The notes under the pieces are model-generated. The model did not search any database, was not told the DNA's origin, and saw only the letters and a list, made by a program, of their open reading frames with translations. Of a stretch of 64,000 nt of DNA, positions 45,668 to 57,859 are shown piece after piece. The DNA comes from Alentia gelatinosa. Its lineage: Eukaryota; Annelida; Polychaeta; Phyllodocida; Polynoidae. The stretch is from contig OX465580.1 in assembly GCA_950022655.1 (NCBI GenBank), positions 123,177,016 to 123,241,015 of the forward strand. Direction: 5' to 3'. Position 1 is the stretch's first letter, and every line of letters begins with the position of its first letter. The translations under genes and the position numbers were made by a program.

Positions 45668-45739
45668 GGCTTGTTGGTCTAGGGGTATGATTCTCGCTTT
45701 GGGTGCGAGAGCTCCCGGGTTCAAATCCCGGACAAGCCC
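45668..45739 (+). tRNA. tRNA-Pro-TGG: tRNA-Pro(TGG), unit 13 slot 2
   Basis: C45 variant; block copy of 35,169. Confidence 0.9.
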
Positions 45740-46447
45740 ATTAGCTTTTTACTTGTCCATATCCAGCTAGCTACTTAATCCATACATGGCCAAAAGGCCT
45801 GCAGGCATTATATACCTGGGGGAGGGGAATGCTTACAGGCATTCACAATGAATTCAAGCGTTTCTCAATATACACAGGAAGATTCAAAGTCTTTATATAA
45901 TCTATGAAAAATTATGTGTGAAAATCAATGTGGTACATTTGAAGAAATCACTTACGGCAATGAATAGACTCTTTAGGTCATGTGAAAAGTATAACCTTTC
46001 TTGAATGTCTTAAGGCATTATCGCAATCCAGAGAGATACTGCTCTGAGGAATCCTGCCCCTGTAGCTACTCACACCAGCAATTTGCTCGCCTAGAAAGGA
46101 TGAATGTCCTCATCCTGATCATGTGCTGAAATTCTCAGCGGTGATTGAGTTGTGATGTAATATTCATGACTCTTCAACTAGTGGAAATAAGTTTGATACT
46201 GGGACTTATGGCAACCATATAGTAAACTAGACTCTGTATGTTCAAGCAAAGAAAGATTTACTTCAGAAGAAACTTGAAAAATGCTATGTCTTGATATGAA
46301 TGCCTTCGTGCAGACTGCAGTTTTATATGATTGCTCGACAAAAACAGGGTTCTAAAGCTGTCAAATATGTTGGCTTGCAAAATAACACCATATCTCAAGA
46401 AAACTAGAAGCAGGCGATAGAGTTTCAAGGGGAGCTGTTCTTTGTGA

Positions 46448-46519
46448 GGCTTGTTGGTCTAGGGGTATGATTCTCGCTTCGGGTGCGAGAGGTCCCGGGT
46501 TCAATTCCCGGACAAGCCC
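46448..46519 (+). tRNA. tRNA-Pro-CGG: tRNA-Pro(CGG), unit 13 slot 3
   Basis: Consensus; block copy of 35,949, with the same shortened TTT run downstream. Confidence 0.93.
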
Positions 46520-47128
46520 AGTATTTCATCCCATACAGACTAGCCATGAAACTCAGAATCTTCTCAGGATACATTTCAACTGAAAACCTATTTCAATATT
46601 CTCTGCAATATATATGCTGAGCTCATATATGCCTGTTTTGCATTGGAATCCATCGTTCTAGAAGAGCTGCAAATATCACAGCTCACACTTTCTAATATGA
46701 GAGAAGATCTGTAGATGTATATAGCTCGATAGCAGCAACTTCATATTGTCCAATACTCTATTGTTTTGTCTCACAGTGTAAGAGGAAAGCATATCATGGA
46801 TGGAGGTAAAGGTGATACAAAGTTATTTCCTGTGATATCATGATGGAGTGCTTTAGTGTTGCATCAGATGATAGTCAAATCTCTAATTAATATGTCAAAC
46901 TTCCCGAGATGATATACAAACCAATCTGCTGAATTCAGATAACCGAGGCAATATGTTCTTCCATGTCTCTATTTTCCACAAATGGATACATTTGATTCTC
47001 TATGCTTCATGTCCTATATCAGAGAAATATCTACATACATACATACACCCAGTCTGTATTCTTGATACCATAATTGCAGTCATAGCAATATTTGGTGAAA
47101 TTTCTTAGCCATCGCAGTAGCCAGCACA

Positions 47129-47200
47129 GGCTTGTTGGTCTAGGGGTATGATTGTCGCTTAGGGTGCGAGAGGTCCCGGGTTCAAATCCCAGACAAGCCC
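47129..47200 (+). tRNA. tRNA-Pro-AGG: tRNA-Pro(AGG), unit 13 slot 4
   Basis: G26 and A63; block copy of 36,630. Confidence 0.7.
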
Positions 47201-47288
47201 AGTTAGTTTTATGCTCATGTTTATGGAATGGAAAGTATTGACGGCCACAACCAATATTTACTGGTCCCTCTAACACCAGCTGACATAT

Positions 47289-47360
47289 GGCTTGTTGGTC
47301 TAGGGGTATGATTCTCGCTTTGGGTGCGAGAGGTCCCGGGCTCAAATCCCGGACAAGCCC
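47289..47360 (+). tRNA. tRNA-Pro-TGG: tRNA-Pro(TGG), unit 14 slot 1
   Basis: C53 B-box variant; block copy of 36,790. Confidence 0.78.
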
Positions 47361-47635
47361 ATTAGCTTTTTACTTGTCCATATCCTGCTCACTACTTGAT
47401 TAACAAGTGTAAGAGAAAAGCATAATATACAGGGGAATCCAAAGCGTTTGTTAAACTCTGAAAAAAGTGTGTGAAAATCAATAAAGCCTATTTGAAGAAG
47501 GATCGTTATGGCAATAAAGAGGTTCTTCAGGTCATGTGACAAGTGAAACTTTCCTGAATGTCTTAAGGCATTCTCGCCGTTTAGAGACATACTGCCTTGG
47601 AGTATCCTTGCCTGTATAACTACTGCTACCAAGTA

Positions 47636-47678
47636 ATTGGGGCAGGAGAGGTCCTGGGTTCCAATGCTGGACAAGCCC
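47636..47678 (+). pseudogene. tRNA-Pro relic, unit 14
   Basis: 3'-half remnant; block copy of 37,137. Confidence 0.9.
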
Positions 47679-47767
47679 AGTTAGTTTTATACTTCAGTAT
47701 ATCCAATCGAAGATCATGATGGTCACAACCAAAATTTTGCTGGTGTCTCTATCACCAACTGACATAT

Positions 47768-47839
47768 GGCTTGTTGGTCTAGGGGTATGATTCTCGCTTT
47801 GGGTGCGAGAGGTCCCGGGTTCAAATCCCGGACAAGCCC
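47768..47839 (+). tRNA. tRNA-Pro-TGG: tRNA-Pro(TGG), unit 14 slot 2
   Basis: Consensus body. Confidence 0.97.
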
Positions 47840-48547
47840 ATTAGCTTTTTACTTGTCCATATCCAGCTAGCTACTTAATCCATACATGGCCAAAAGGCCT
47901 GCAGGCATTATATACCTGGGGGAGGGGAATGCTTACAGGCATTCACAATGAATTCAAGCGTTTCTCAATATACACAGGAAGATTCAAAGTCTTTACATAA
48001 TCTATGAAAAATTATGTGTGAAAATCAATGTGGTACATTTGAAGAAATCACTTACGGCAATGAATAGACTCTTTAGGTCATGTGAAAAGTATAACCTTTC
48101 TTGAATGTCTTAAGGCATTATCGCAATCCAGAGAGATACTGCTCTGAGGAATCCTGCCCCTGTAGCTACTCACACCAGCAATTTGCTCGCCTAGAAAGGA
48201 TGAATGTCCTCATCCTGATCATGTGCTGAAATTCTCAGCGGTGATTGAGTTGTGATGTAATATTCATGACTCTTCAACTAGTGGAAATAAGTTTGATACT
48301 GGGACTTATGGCAACCATATAGTAAACTAGACTCTGTATGTTCAAGCAAAGAAAGATTTACTTCAGAAGAAACTTGAAAAATGCTATGTCTTGATATGAA
48401 TGCCTTCGTGCAGACTGCAGTTTTATATGATTGCTCGACAAAAACAGGGTTCTAAAGCTGTCAAATATGTTAGCTTGCAAAATAACACCATATCTCAAGA
48501 AAACTAGAAGCAGGCGATAGAGTTTCAAGGGGAGCTGTTCTTTGTGA

Positions 48548-48619
48548 GGCTTGTTGGTCTAGGGGTATGATTCTCGCTTCGGGTGCGAGAGGTCCCGGGT
48601 TCAATTCCCGGACAAGCCC
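48548..48619 (+). tRNA. tRNA-Pro-CGG: tRNA-Pro(CGG), unit 14 slot 3
   Basis: Consensus CGG gene. Confidence 0.97.
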
Positions 48620-49228
48620 AGTATTTTATCCCATACAGACTAGCCATGAAACTCAGAATCTTCTCAGGATACATTTCAACTGAAAACCTATTTCAATATT
48701 CTCTGCAATATATATGCTGAGCTCATATATGCCTGTTTTGCATTGGAATCCATCGTTCTAGAAGAGCTGCAAATATCACAGCTCACACTTTCTAATATGA
48801 GAGAAGATCTGTAGATGTATATAGCTCGATAGCAGCAACTACATATTGTCCAATACTCTATTGTTTTGTCTCACAGTGTAAGAGGAAAGCATATCATGGA
48901 TGGAGGTAAAGGTGATACAAAGTTATTTCCTGTGATATCATGATAGAGTGCTTTAGTGTTGCATCAGATGATAGTCAAATCTCTAATTAATATGTCAAAC
49001 TTCCCGAGATGATATACAAACCAATCTGCTGAATTCAGATAACCGAGGCAATATGTTCTTCCATGTCTCTTTTTTCCACAAATGGGTACATTTGATTCTC
49101 TATGCTTCATGTCCTATATCAGAGAAATATCTACATACATACATACACCCAGTCTGTATTCTTGATACCATAATTGCAGTCATAGCAATATTTGGTGAAA
49201 TTTCTTAGCCATCGCAGTAGCCAGCACA

Positions 49229-49300
49229 GGCTTGTTGGTCTAGGGGTATGATTCTAGCTTAGGGTGCGAGAGGTCCCGGGTTCAAATCCCGGACAAGCCC
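49229..49300 (+). tRNA. tRNA-Pro-AGG: tRNA-Pro(AGG), unit 14 slot 4
   Basis: A28 anticodon-stem mismatch; block copy of 38,730. Confidence 0.75.
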
Positions 49301-49388
49301 AGTTAGTTTTATGCTCATGTTTATGGAATGGAAAGTATTGACGGCCACAACCAATATTTACTGATCCCTCTAACACCAGCTGACATAT

Positions 49389-49460
49389 GGCTTGTTGGTC
49401 TAGGGGTATGATTCTCGCTTTGGGTGCGAGAGGTCCCGGGTTCAAATCCCGGACAAGCCC
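49389..49460 (+). tRNA. tRNA-Pro-TGG: tRNA-Pro(TGG), unit 15 slot 1
   Basis: Consensus body. Confidence 0.97.
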
Positions 49461-49736
49461 ATTAGCTTTTTACTTGTCCATATCCTGCTCACTACTTGAT
49501 TAACAAGTGTAAGAGAAAAGCATAATATACAGGGGAATCCAAAGCGTTTGTTAAACCTCGAAAAAAGTGTGTGAAAATCAATAAAGCCTATTTGAAGAAG
49601 GATCGGTTATGGCAATAAAGAGGTTCTTCAGGTCATGTGACAAGTTAAACTTTCCTGAATGTCTTAAGGCATTCTCGCCGTTAAGAGACATACTGCCTTG
49701 GAGTATCCTTGCCTGTATAGCTACTGCTACCAAGTA

Positions 49737-49779
49737 ATTGGGGCAGGAGAGGTCCTGGGTTCCAATGCTGGACAAGCCC
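49737..49779 (+). pseudogene. tRNA-Pro relic, unit 15
   Basis: 3'-half remnant. Confidence 0.9.
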
Positions 49780-49868
49780 AGTTAGTTTTATACTTCAGTA
49801 TATCCAATCGAAGATCATGATGGTCACAACCAAAATTTTGCTGGTGTCTCTTTCACCAACTGACATAT

Positions 49869-49940
49869 GGCTTGTTGGTCTAGGGGTATGATTCTCGCTT
49901 TGGGTGAGAGAGGTCCCGGGTTCAAATCCCGGACAAGCCC
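49869..49940 (+). tRNA. tRNA-Pro-TGG: tRNA-Pro(TGG), unit 15 slot 2
   Basis: A39 anticodon-stem mismatch; block copy of 39,370. Confidence 0.75.
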
Positions 49941-50648
49941 ATTAGCTTTTTACTTGTCCATATCCAGCTAGCTACTTAATCCATACATGGCCAAAAGGCC
50001 TGCAGGCATTATATACCTGGGGGAGGGGAATGCTTACAGGCATTCACAATGAATTCAAGCATTTCTCAATATACACAGGAAGATTCAAAGACTTTATATA
50101 ATCTATGAAAAATTATGTGTGAAAATCAATGTGGTACATTTGAAGAAATCACTTACGGCAATGAATAGACTCTTTAGGTCATGTGAAAAGTATAACCTTT
50201 CTTGAATGTCTTAAGGCATTATCGCAATCCAGAGAGATACTGCTCTGAGGAATCCTGCCCCTGTAGCTACTCACACCAGCAATTTGCTCGCCTAGAAAGG
50301 ATGAATGTCCTCACCCTGATCATGTGCTGAAATTCTCAGCGGTGATTGAGTTGTGATGTAATATTCATGACTCTTCAACTAGTGGAAATAAGTTTGATAC
50401 TGGGACTTATGGCAACCATATAGTAAACTAGACTCTGTATGTTCAAGCAAAGAAAGATTTACTTCAGAAGAAACTTGAAAAATGCTATGTCTTGATATGA
50501 ATGCCTTCGTGCAGACTGCAGTTTTATATGATTGCTCGACAAAAACAGGGTTCTAAAGCTGTCAAATATGTTGGCTTGCAATATAACACCATATCTCAAG
50601 AAAACTAGAAGCAGGCGATAGAGTTTCAAGGGGAGCTTTTCTTTGTGA

Positions 50649-50720
50649 GGCTTGTTGGTCTAGGGGTATGATTCTCGCTTCGGGTGCGAGAGGTCCCAGG
50701 TTCAATTCCCGGACAAGCCC
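50649..50720 (+). tRNA. tRNA-Pro-CGG: tRNA-Pro(CGG), unit 15 slot 3
   Basis: A50 variant; block copy of 40,150. Confidence 0.85.
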
Positions 50721-51329
50721 AGTATTTTATCCCATACAGACTAGCCATGAAACTCAGAATCTTCTCAGGATACATTTCAACTGAAAACCTATTTCAATAT
50801 TCTCTGCAATATATATGCTGAGCTCATATATGCCTGTTTTGCATTGGAATCCATCGTTCTAGAAGAGCTGCAAATATCACAGCTCACACTTTCTAATATG
50901 AGAGAAGATCTGTAGATGTATATAGCTCGATAGCAGCAACTACATATTGTCCAATACTCTATTGTTTTGTCTCACAGTGTAAGAGGAAAGCATATCATGG
51001 ATGGAGGTAAAGGTGATACAAAGTTATTTCCTGTGATATCATGATGGAGTGCTTTAGTGTTGCATCAGATGATAGTCAAATCTCTAATTAATATGTCAAA
51101 CTTCCCGAGATGATATACAAACCAATCTGCTGAATTCAGATAACCGAGGCAATATGTTCTTCCATGTCTCTATTTTCCACAAATGGATACATTTGATTCT
51201 CTATGCTTCATGTCCTATATCAGAGAAATATCTACATACATACATACACCCAGTCTGTATTCTTGATACCATAATTGCAGTCATAGCAATATTTGGTGAA
51301 ATTTCTTAGCCATCGCAGTAGCCAGCACA

Positions 51330-51401
51330 GGCTTGTTGGTCTAGGGGTATGATTGTCGCTTAGGGTGCGAGAGGTCCCGGGTTCAAATCCCAGACAAGCC
51401 C
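51330..51401 (+). tRNA. tRNA-Pro-AGG: tRNA-Pro(AGG), unit 15 slot 4
   Basis: G26 and A63; block copy of 40,831. Confidence 0.7.
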
Positions 51402-51489
51402 AGTTAGTTTTATGCTCATGTTTATGGAATGGAAAGTATTGACGGCCACAACCAATATTTACTGGTCCCTCTAACACCAGCTGACATAT

Positions 51490-51561
51490 GGCTTGTTGGT
51501 CTAGGGGTATGATTCTCGCTTTGGGTGCGAGAGGTCCCGGGTTCAAATCCCAGACAAGCCC
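51490..51561 (+). tRNA. tRNA-Pro-TGG: tRNA-Pro(TGG), unit 16 slot 1
   Basis: A63; block copy of 40,991, T6 terminator included. Confidence 0.82.
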
Positions 51562-51838
51562 ATTAGCTTTTTTACTTGTCCATATCCTGCTCACTACTTG
51601 ATTAACAAGTGTAAGAGAAAAGCATAATATACAGGGGAATCCAAAGCGTTTGTTAAACTCTGAAAAAAGTGTGTGAAAATCAATAAAGCCTATTTGAAGA
51701 AGGATCGGTTATGGCAATAAAGAGGTTCTTCAGGTCATGTGACAAGTGAAACTTTCCTGAATGTCTTAAGGCATTCTCGCCGTTAAGAGACATACTGCCT
51801 TGGAGTATCCTTGCCTGTATAGCTACTGCTACCAAGTA

Positions 51839-51881
51839 ATTGGGGCAGGAGAGGTCCTGGGTTCCAATGCTGGACAAGCCC
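51839..51881 (+). pseudogene. tRNA-Pro relic, unit 16
   Basis: 3'-half remnant. Confidence 0.9.
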
Positions 51882-51970
51882 AGTTAGTTTTATACTTCAG
51901 TATATCCAATCGAAGATCATGATGGTCACAACCAAAATTTTGCTGGTGTCTCTATCACCAACTGACATAT

Positions 51971-52042
51971 GGCTTGTTGGTCTAGGGGTATGATTCTCGC
52001 TTTGGGTGCGAGAGGTCCCGGGTTCAAATCCCGGACAAGCCC
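51971..52042 (+). tRNA. tRNA-Pro-TGG: tRNA-Pro(TGG), unit 16 slot 2
   Basis: Consensus body. Confidence 0.97.
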
Positions 52043-52750
52043 ATTAGCTTTTTACTTGTCCATATCCAGCTAGCTACTTAATCCATACATGGCCAAAAGG
52101 CCTGCAGGCATTATATACCTGGGGGAGGGGAATGCTTACAGGCATTCACAATGAATTCAAGCGTTTCTCAATATACACAGGAAGATTCAAAGTCTTTACA
52201 TAATCTATGAAAAATTATGTGTGAAAATCAATGTGGTACATTTGAAGAAATCACTTACGGCAATGAATAGACTCTTTAGGTCATGTGAAAAGTATAACCT
52301 TTCTTGAATGTCTTAAGGCATTATCGCAATCCAGAGAGATACTGCTCTGAGGAATCCTGCCCCTGTAGCTACTCACACCAGCAATTTGCTCGCCTAGAAA
52401 GGATGAATGTCCTCATCCTGATCATGTGCTGAAATTCTCAGCGGTGATTGAGTTGTGATGTAATATTCATGACTCTTCAACTAGTGGAAATAAGTTTGAT
52501 ACTGGGACTTATGGCAACCATATAGTAAACTAGACTCTGCATGTTCAAGCAAAGAAAGATTTACTTCAGAAGAAACTTGAAAAATGCTATGTCTTGATAT
52601 GAATGCCTTCGTGCAGACTGCAGTTTTATATGATTGCTCGACAAAAACAGGGTTCTAAAGCTGTCAAATATGTTGGCTTGCAAAATAACACCATATCTCA
52701 AGAAAACTATAAGCAGGCGATAGAGTTTCAAGGGGAGCTGTTCTTTGTGA

Positions 52751-52822
52751 GGCTTGTTGGTCTAGGGGTATGATTCTCGCTTTGGGTGCGAGAGGTCCCG
52801 GGTTCAATTCCCGGACAAGCCC
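52751..52822 (+). tRNA. tRNA-Pro-TGG: tRNA-Pro(TGG) in slot 3, unit 16 (anticodon changed from CGG)
   Basis: Block copy of the anticodon-switched gene at 42,252. Confidence 0.93.
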
Positions 52823-53431
52823 AGTATTTTATCCCATACAGACTAGCCATGAAACTCAGAATCTTCTCAGGATACATTTCAACTGAAAACCTATTTCAAT
52901 ATTCTCTGCAATATATATGTTGAGCTCATATATGCCTGTTTTGCATTGGAATCCATCGTTCTAGAAGAGCTGCAAATATCACAGCTCACACTTTCTAATA
53001 TGAGAGAAGATCTGTAGATGTATATAGCTCGATAGCAGCAACTACATATTGTCCAATACTCTATTGTTTTGTCTCACAGTGTAAGAGGAAAGCATATCAT
53101 GGATGGAGGTAAAGGTGATACAAAGTTATTTCCTGTGATATCATGATGGAGTGCTTTAGTGTTGCATCAGATGATAGTCAAATCTCTAATTAATATGTCA
53201 AACTTCCCGAGATGATATACAAACCAATCTGCTGAATTCAGATAACCGAGGCAATATGTTCTTCCATGTCTCTATTTTCCACAAATGGGTACATTTGATT
53301 CTCTATGCTTCATGTCCTATATCAGAGAAATATCTACATACATACATACACCCAGGCTGAATTCTTGATACCATAATTGCAGTCATAGCAATATTTGGTG
53401 AAATTTCTTAGCCATCGCAGTAGCCAGCACA

Positions 53432-53503
53432 GGCTTGTTGGTCTAGGGGTATGATTCTCGTTTAGGGTGCGAGAGGTCCCGGGTTCAAATCCTGGACAAG
53501 CCA
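53432..53503 (+). tRNA. tRNA-Pro-AGG: tRNA-Pro(AGG), unit 16 slot 4, altered discriminator
   Basis: Block copy of 42,933 (T62, discriminator A) with an additional T30, which turns the pair next to the anticodon loop into a T-G wobble. This is one of the two differences noticed between the 10,499-bp copies. Confidence 0.7.
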
Positions 53504-53591
53504 AGTTAGTTTTATGCTCATGTTTATGGAATGGAAAGTATTGACGGCCACAACCAATATTTACTGGTCCCTCTAACACCAGCTGTCATAT

Positions 53592-53663
53592 GGCTTGTTG
53601 GTCTAGGGGTATGATTCTCGCTTTGGGTGCGAGAGGTCCCGGGTTCAAATCCCGGACAAGCCC
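53592..53663 (+). tRNA. tRNA-Pro-TGG: tRNA-Pro(TGG), unit 17 slot 1
   Basis: Consensus body; block copy of 43,093. Confidence 0.97.
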
Positions 53664-53939
53664 ATTAGCTTTTTACTTGTCCATATCCTGCTCACTACTT
53701 GATTAACAAGTGTAAGAGAAAAGCATAATATACAGGGGAATCCAAAGCGTTTGTTAAACTCTGAAAAAAGTGTGTGAAAATCAATAAAGCCTATTTGAAG
53801 AAGGATCAGTTATGGCAATAAAGAGGTTCTTCAGGTCATGTGACAAGTGAAACTTTCCTGAATGTCTTAAGGCATTCTCGCCGTTAAGAGACATACTGCC
53901 TTGGAGTATCCTTGCCTGTATAGCTACTGCTACCAAGTA

Positions 53940-53982
53940 ATTGGGGCAGGAGAGGTCCTGGGTTCCAATGCTGGACAAGCCC
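53940..53982 (+). pseudogene. tRNA-Pro relic, unit 17
   Basis: 3'-half remnant. Confidence 0.9.
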
Positions 53983-54071
53983 AGTTAGTTTTATACTTCA
54001 GTATATCCAATCGAAGATCATGATGGTCACAACCAAAATTTTGCTGGTGTCTCTATCACCAACTGACATAT

Positions 54072-54143
54072 GGCTTGTTGGTCTAGGGGTATGATTCTCG
54101 CTTTGGGTGCGAGAGGTCCCGGGTTCAAATCCCGGACAAGCCC
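54072..54143 (+). tRNA. tRNA-Pro-TGG: tRNA-Pro(TGG), unit 17 slot 2
   Basis: Consensus body. Confidence 0.97.
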
Positions 54144-54849
54144 ATTAGCTTTTTACTTGTCCATATCCAGCTAGCTACTTAATCCATACATGGCCAAAAG
54201 GCCTGCAGGCATTATATACCTGGGGGAGGGGAATGCTTACAGGCATTCACAATGAATTCAAGCATTTCTCAATATACACAGGAAGATTCAAAGTCTTTAT
54301 ATAATCTATGAAAAATTATGTGTGAAAATCAATGTGGTACATTTGAAGAAATCACTTACGGCAATGAATAGACTCTTTAGGTCATGTGAAAAGTATAACC
54401 TTTCTTGAATGTCTTAAGGCATTATCGCAATCCAGAGAGATACTGCTCTGAGGAATCCTGCCCCTGTAGCTACTCACACCAGCAATTTGCTCGCCTAGAA
54501 AGGATGAATGTCCTCACCCTGATCATGTGCTGAAATTCTCAGCGGTGATTGAGTTGTGATGTAATATTCATGACTCTTCAACTAGTGGAAATAAGTTTGA
54601 TACTGGGACTTATGGCAACCATATAGTAAACTAGACTGTATGTTCAAGCAAAGAAAGATTTACTTCAGAAGAAACTTGAAAAATGCTATGTCTTGATATG
54701 AATGCCTTCGTGCAGACTGCAGTTTTATATGATTGCTCGACAAAAACAGGGTTCTAAAGCTGTCAAATATGTTGGCTTGCAATATAACACCATATCTCAA
54801 GAAAACTAGAAGCAGGCGATAGAGTTTCAAGGGGAGCTTTTCTTTGTGA

Positions 54850-54921
54850 GGCTTGTTGGTCTAGGGGTATGATTCTCGCTTAGGGTGCGAGAGGTCCCAG
54901 GTTCAATTCCCGGACAAGCCC
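54850..54921 (+). tRNA. tRNA-Pro-AGG: tRNA-Pro(AGG) in slot 3, unit 17 (anticodon changed from CGG)
   Basis: Block copy of 44,351, with A50 and T58. Confidence 0.85.
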
Positions 54922-55526
54922 AGTATTTTATCCCATACAGACTAGCCATGAAACTCAGAATCTTCTCAGGATACATTTCAACTGAAAACCTATTTCAATA
55001 TTCTCTGCAATATATATGCTGAGCTCATATATGCCTGTTTTGCATTGGAATCCATCGTTCTAGAAGAGCTGCAAATATCACAGCTCACACTTTCTAATAT
55101 GAGAGAAGATCTGTAGATGTATATAGCTCGATAGCAGCAACTACATATTGTCCAATACTCTATTGTTTTGTCTCACAGTGTAAGAGGAAAGCATATCATG
55201 GATGGAGGTAAAGGTGATAGAAAGTTATTTCCTGTGATATCATGATGGAGTGCTTTAGTGTTGCATCAGATGATAGTCAAATCTCTAATTAATATGTCAA
55301 ACTTCCCGAGATGATATACAAACCAATCTGCTGAATTCAGATAACCGAGGCAATATGTTCTTCCATGTCTCTATTTTCCACAAATGGGTACATTTGATTC
55401 TCTATGCTTCATGTCCTATATCAGAGAAATATCTACATACATACACCCAGTCTGTATTCTTGATACCATAATTGCAGTCATAGCAATATTTGGTGAAATT
55501 TCTTAGCCATCGCAGTAGCCAGCACA

Positions 55527-55598
55527 GGCTTGTTGGTCTAGGGCTATGATTGTCGCTTAGGGTGCGAGAGGTCCCGGGTTCAAATCCCGGACAAGCCC
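55527..55598 (+). tRNA. tRNA-Pro-AGG: tRNA-Pro(AGG), unit 17 slot 4, A-box mutant
   Basis: C18 and G26; block copy of 45,028. Confidence 0.6.
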
Positions 55599-55686
55599 AG
55601 TTAGTTTTATGCTCATGTTTATGGAATGGAAAGTATTGACGGCCACAACCAATATTTACTGGTCCCTCTAACACCAGCTGACATAT

Positions 55687-55758
55687 GGCTTGTTGGTCTA
55701 GGGGTATGATTCTCGCTTTGGGTGCGAGAGGTCCCGGGTTCAAATCCCGGACAAGCCC
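55687..55758 (+). tRNA. tRNA-Pro-TGG: tRNA-Pro(TGG), unit 18 slot 1
   Basis: Consensus body; last gene inside the second 10,499-bp copy. Confidence 0.97.
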
Positions 55759-56034
55759 ATTAGCTTTTTACTTGTCCATATCCTGCTCACTACTTGATTA
55801 ACAAGTGTAAGAGAAAAGCATAATATACAGGGGAATCCAAAGCGTTTGTTAAACTCTGAAAAAAGTGTGTGAAAATCAATAAAGCCTATTTGAAGAAGGA
55901 TCGGTTATGGCAATAAAGAGGTTCTTCAGGTCATGTGACAAGTGAAACTTTCCTGAATGTCTTAAGGCATTCTCGCCGTTAAGAGACATACTGCCTTGGA
56001 GTATCCTTGCCTGTATAGCTACTGCTACCAAGTA

Positions 56035-56077
56035 ATTGGGGCAGGAGAGGTCCTGGGTTCCAATGCTAGACAAGCCC
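56035..56077 (+). pseudogene. tRNA-Pro relic, unit 18
   Basis: 3'-half remnant with one further change (CTAGAC instead of CTGGAC), the only private mutation I see among the 20 relics. Confidence 0.9.
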
Positions 56078-56166
56078 AGTTAGTTTTATACTTCAGTATA
56101 TCCAATCGAAGATCATGATGGTCACAACCAAAATTTTGCTGGTGTCTCTATCACCAACTGACATAT

Positions 56167-56238
56167 GGCTTGTTGGTCTAGGGGTATGATTCTCGCTTTG
56201 GGTGCGAGAGGTCCCGGGTTCAAATCCCGGACAAGCCC
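56167..56238 (+). tRNA. tRNA-Pro-TGG: tRNA-Pro(TGG), unit 18 slot 2
   Basis: Consensus body. Confidence 0.97.
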
Positions 56239-56946
56239 ATTAGCTTTTTACTTGTCCATATCCAGCTAGCTACTTAATCCATACATGGCCAAAAGGCCTG
56301 CAGGCATTATATACCTGGGGGAGGGGAATGCTTACAGGCATTCACAATGAATTCAAGCGTTTCTCAATATACACAGGAAGATTCAAAGTCTTTATATAAT
56401 CTATGAAAAATTATGTGTGAAAATCAATGTGGTACATTTGAAGAAATCACTTACGGCAATGAATAGACTCTTTAGGTCATGTGAAAAGTATAACCTTTCT
56501 TGAATGTCTTAAGGCATTATCGCAATCCAGAGAGATACTGCTCTGAGGAATCCTGCCCCTGTAGCTACTCACACCAGCAATTTGCTCGCCTAGAAAGGAT
56601 GAATGTCCTCATCCTGATCATGTGCTGAAATTCTCAGCAGTGATTGAGTTGTGATGTAATATTCATGACTCTTCAACTAGTGGAAATAAGTTTGATACTG
56701 GGACTTATGGCAACCATATAGTAAACTAGACTCTGTATGTTCAAGCAAAGAAAGATTTACTTCAGAAGAAACTTGAAAAATGCTATGTCTTGATATGAAT
56801 GCCTTCGTGCAGACTGCAGTTTTATATGATTGCTTGACAAAAACAGGGTTCTAAAGCTGTCAAATATGTTGGCTTGCAAAATAACACCATATCTCAAGAA
56901 AACTAGAAGCAGGCAATAGAGTTTCAAGGGGAGCTGTTCTTTGTGA

Positions 56947-57018
56947 GGCTTGTTGGTCTAGGGGTATGATTCTCGCTTCGGGTGCGAGAGGTCCCGGGTT
57001 CAATTCCCGGACAAGCCC
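56947..57018 (+). tRNA. tRNA-Pro-CGG: tRNA-Pro(CGG), unit 18 slot 3
   Basis: Consensus CGG gene. Confidence 0.97.
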
Positions 57019-57627
57019 AGTATTTTATCCCATACAGACTAGCCATGAAACTCAGAATCTTCTCAGGATACATTTCAACTGAAAACCTATTTCAATATTC
57101 TCTGCAATATATATGCTGAGCTCATATATGCCTGTTTTGCATTGGAATCCATCGTTCTAGAAGAGCTGCAAATATCACAGCTCACACTTTCTAATATGAG
57201 AGAAGATCTGTAGATGTATATAGCTCGATAGCAGCAACTACATATTGTCCAATACTCTATTGTTTTGTCTCACAGTGTAAGAGGAAAGCATATCATGGAT
57301 GGAGGTAAAGGTGATACAAAGTTATTTCCTGTGATATCATGATGGAGTGCTTTAGTGTTGCATCAGATGATAGTCAAATCTCTAATTAATATGTCAAACT
57401 TCCCGAGATGATATACAAACCAATCTGCTGAATTCAGATAACCGAGGCAATATGTTCTTCCATGTCTCTATTTTCCACAAATGGATACATTTGATTCTCT
57501 ATGCTTCATGTCCTATATCAGAGAAATATCTACATACATACATACACCCAGTCTGTATTCTTAATACCATAATTGCAGTCATAGCAATATTTGGTGAAAT
57601 TTCTTAGCCATCGCAGTAGCCAGCACA

Positions 57628-57699
57628 GGCTTGTTGGTCTAGGGGTATGATTCTCGCTTAGGGTGCGAGAGGTCCCAGGTTCAAATCCCGGACAAGCCC
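57628..57699 (+). tRNA. tRNA-Pro-AGG: tRNA-Pro(AGG), unit 18 slot 4
   Basis: A50 T-stem mismatch, here in an AGG gene rather than a slot 3 gene. Confidence 0.8.
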
Positions 57700-57787
57700 A
57701 GTTAGTTTTATGCTCATGTTTATGGAATGGAAAGTATTGACGGCCACAACCAATATTTACTGGTCCCTCTAACACCAGCTGACATAT

Positions 57788-57859
57788 GGCTTGTTGGTCT
57801 AGGGGTATGATTCTCGCTTTGGGTGCGAGAGGTCCCGGGTTCAAATCCCGGACAAGCCC
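57788..57859 (+). tRNA. tRNA-Pro-TGG: tRNA-Pro(TGG), unit 19, slot 1/slot 2 fusion
   Basis: Consensus body with slot 1 upstream flank and slot 2 downstream flank (CATATCCAGCTAGCTAC). The 480 bp that normally separate the two genes, relic included, are missing. The gene itself is intact because the crossover fell in identical sequence. Confidence 0.96.

Larger units (their letters stand above)
45334..55832 (+). repeat. 10,499-bp higher-order repeat, copy 2
   Basis: This is a direct copy of 34,835-45,333. I noticed two mismatches by eye: 38,446 G against 48,945 A, and 42,962 C against 53,461 T (inside a tRNA anticodon stem). Identity ends by 56,068. The duplication is therefore very recent, or it could be an assembly duplication. 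Confidence 0.95.
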
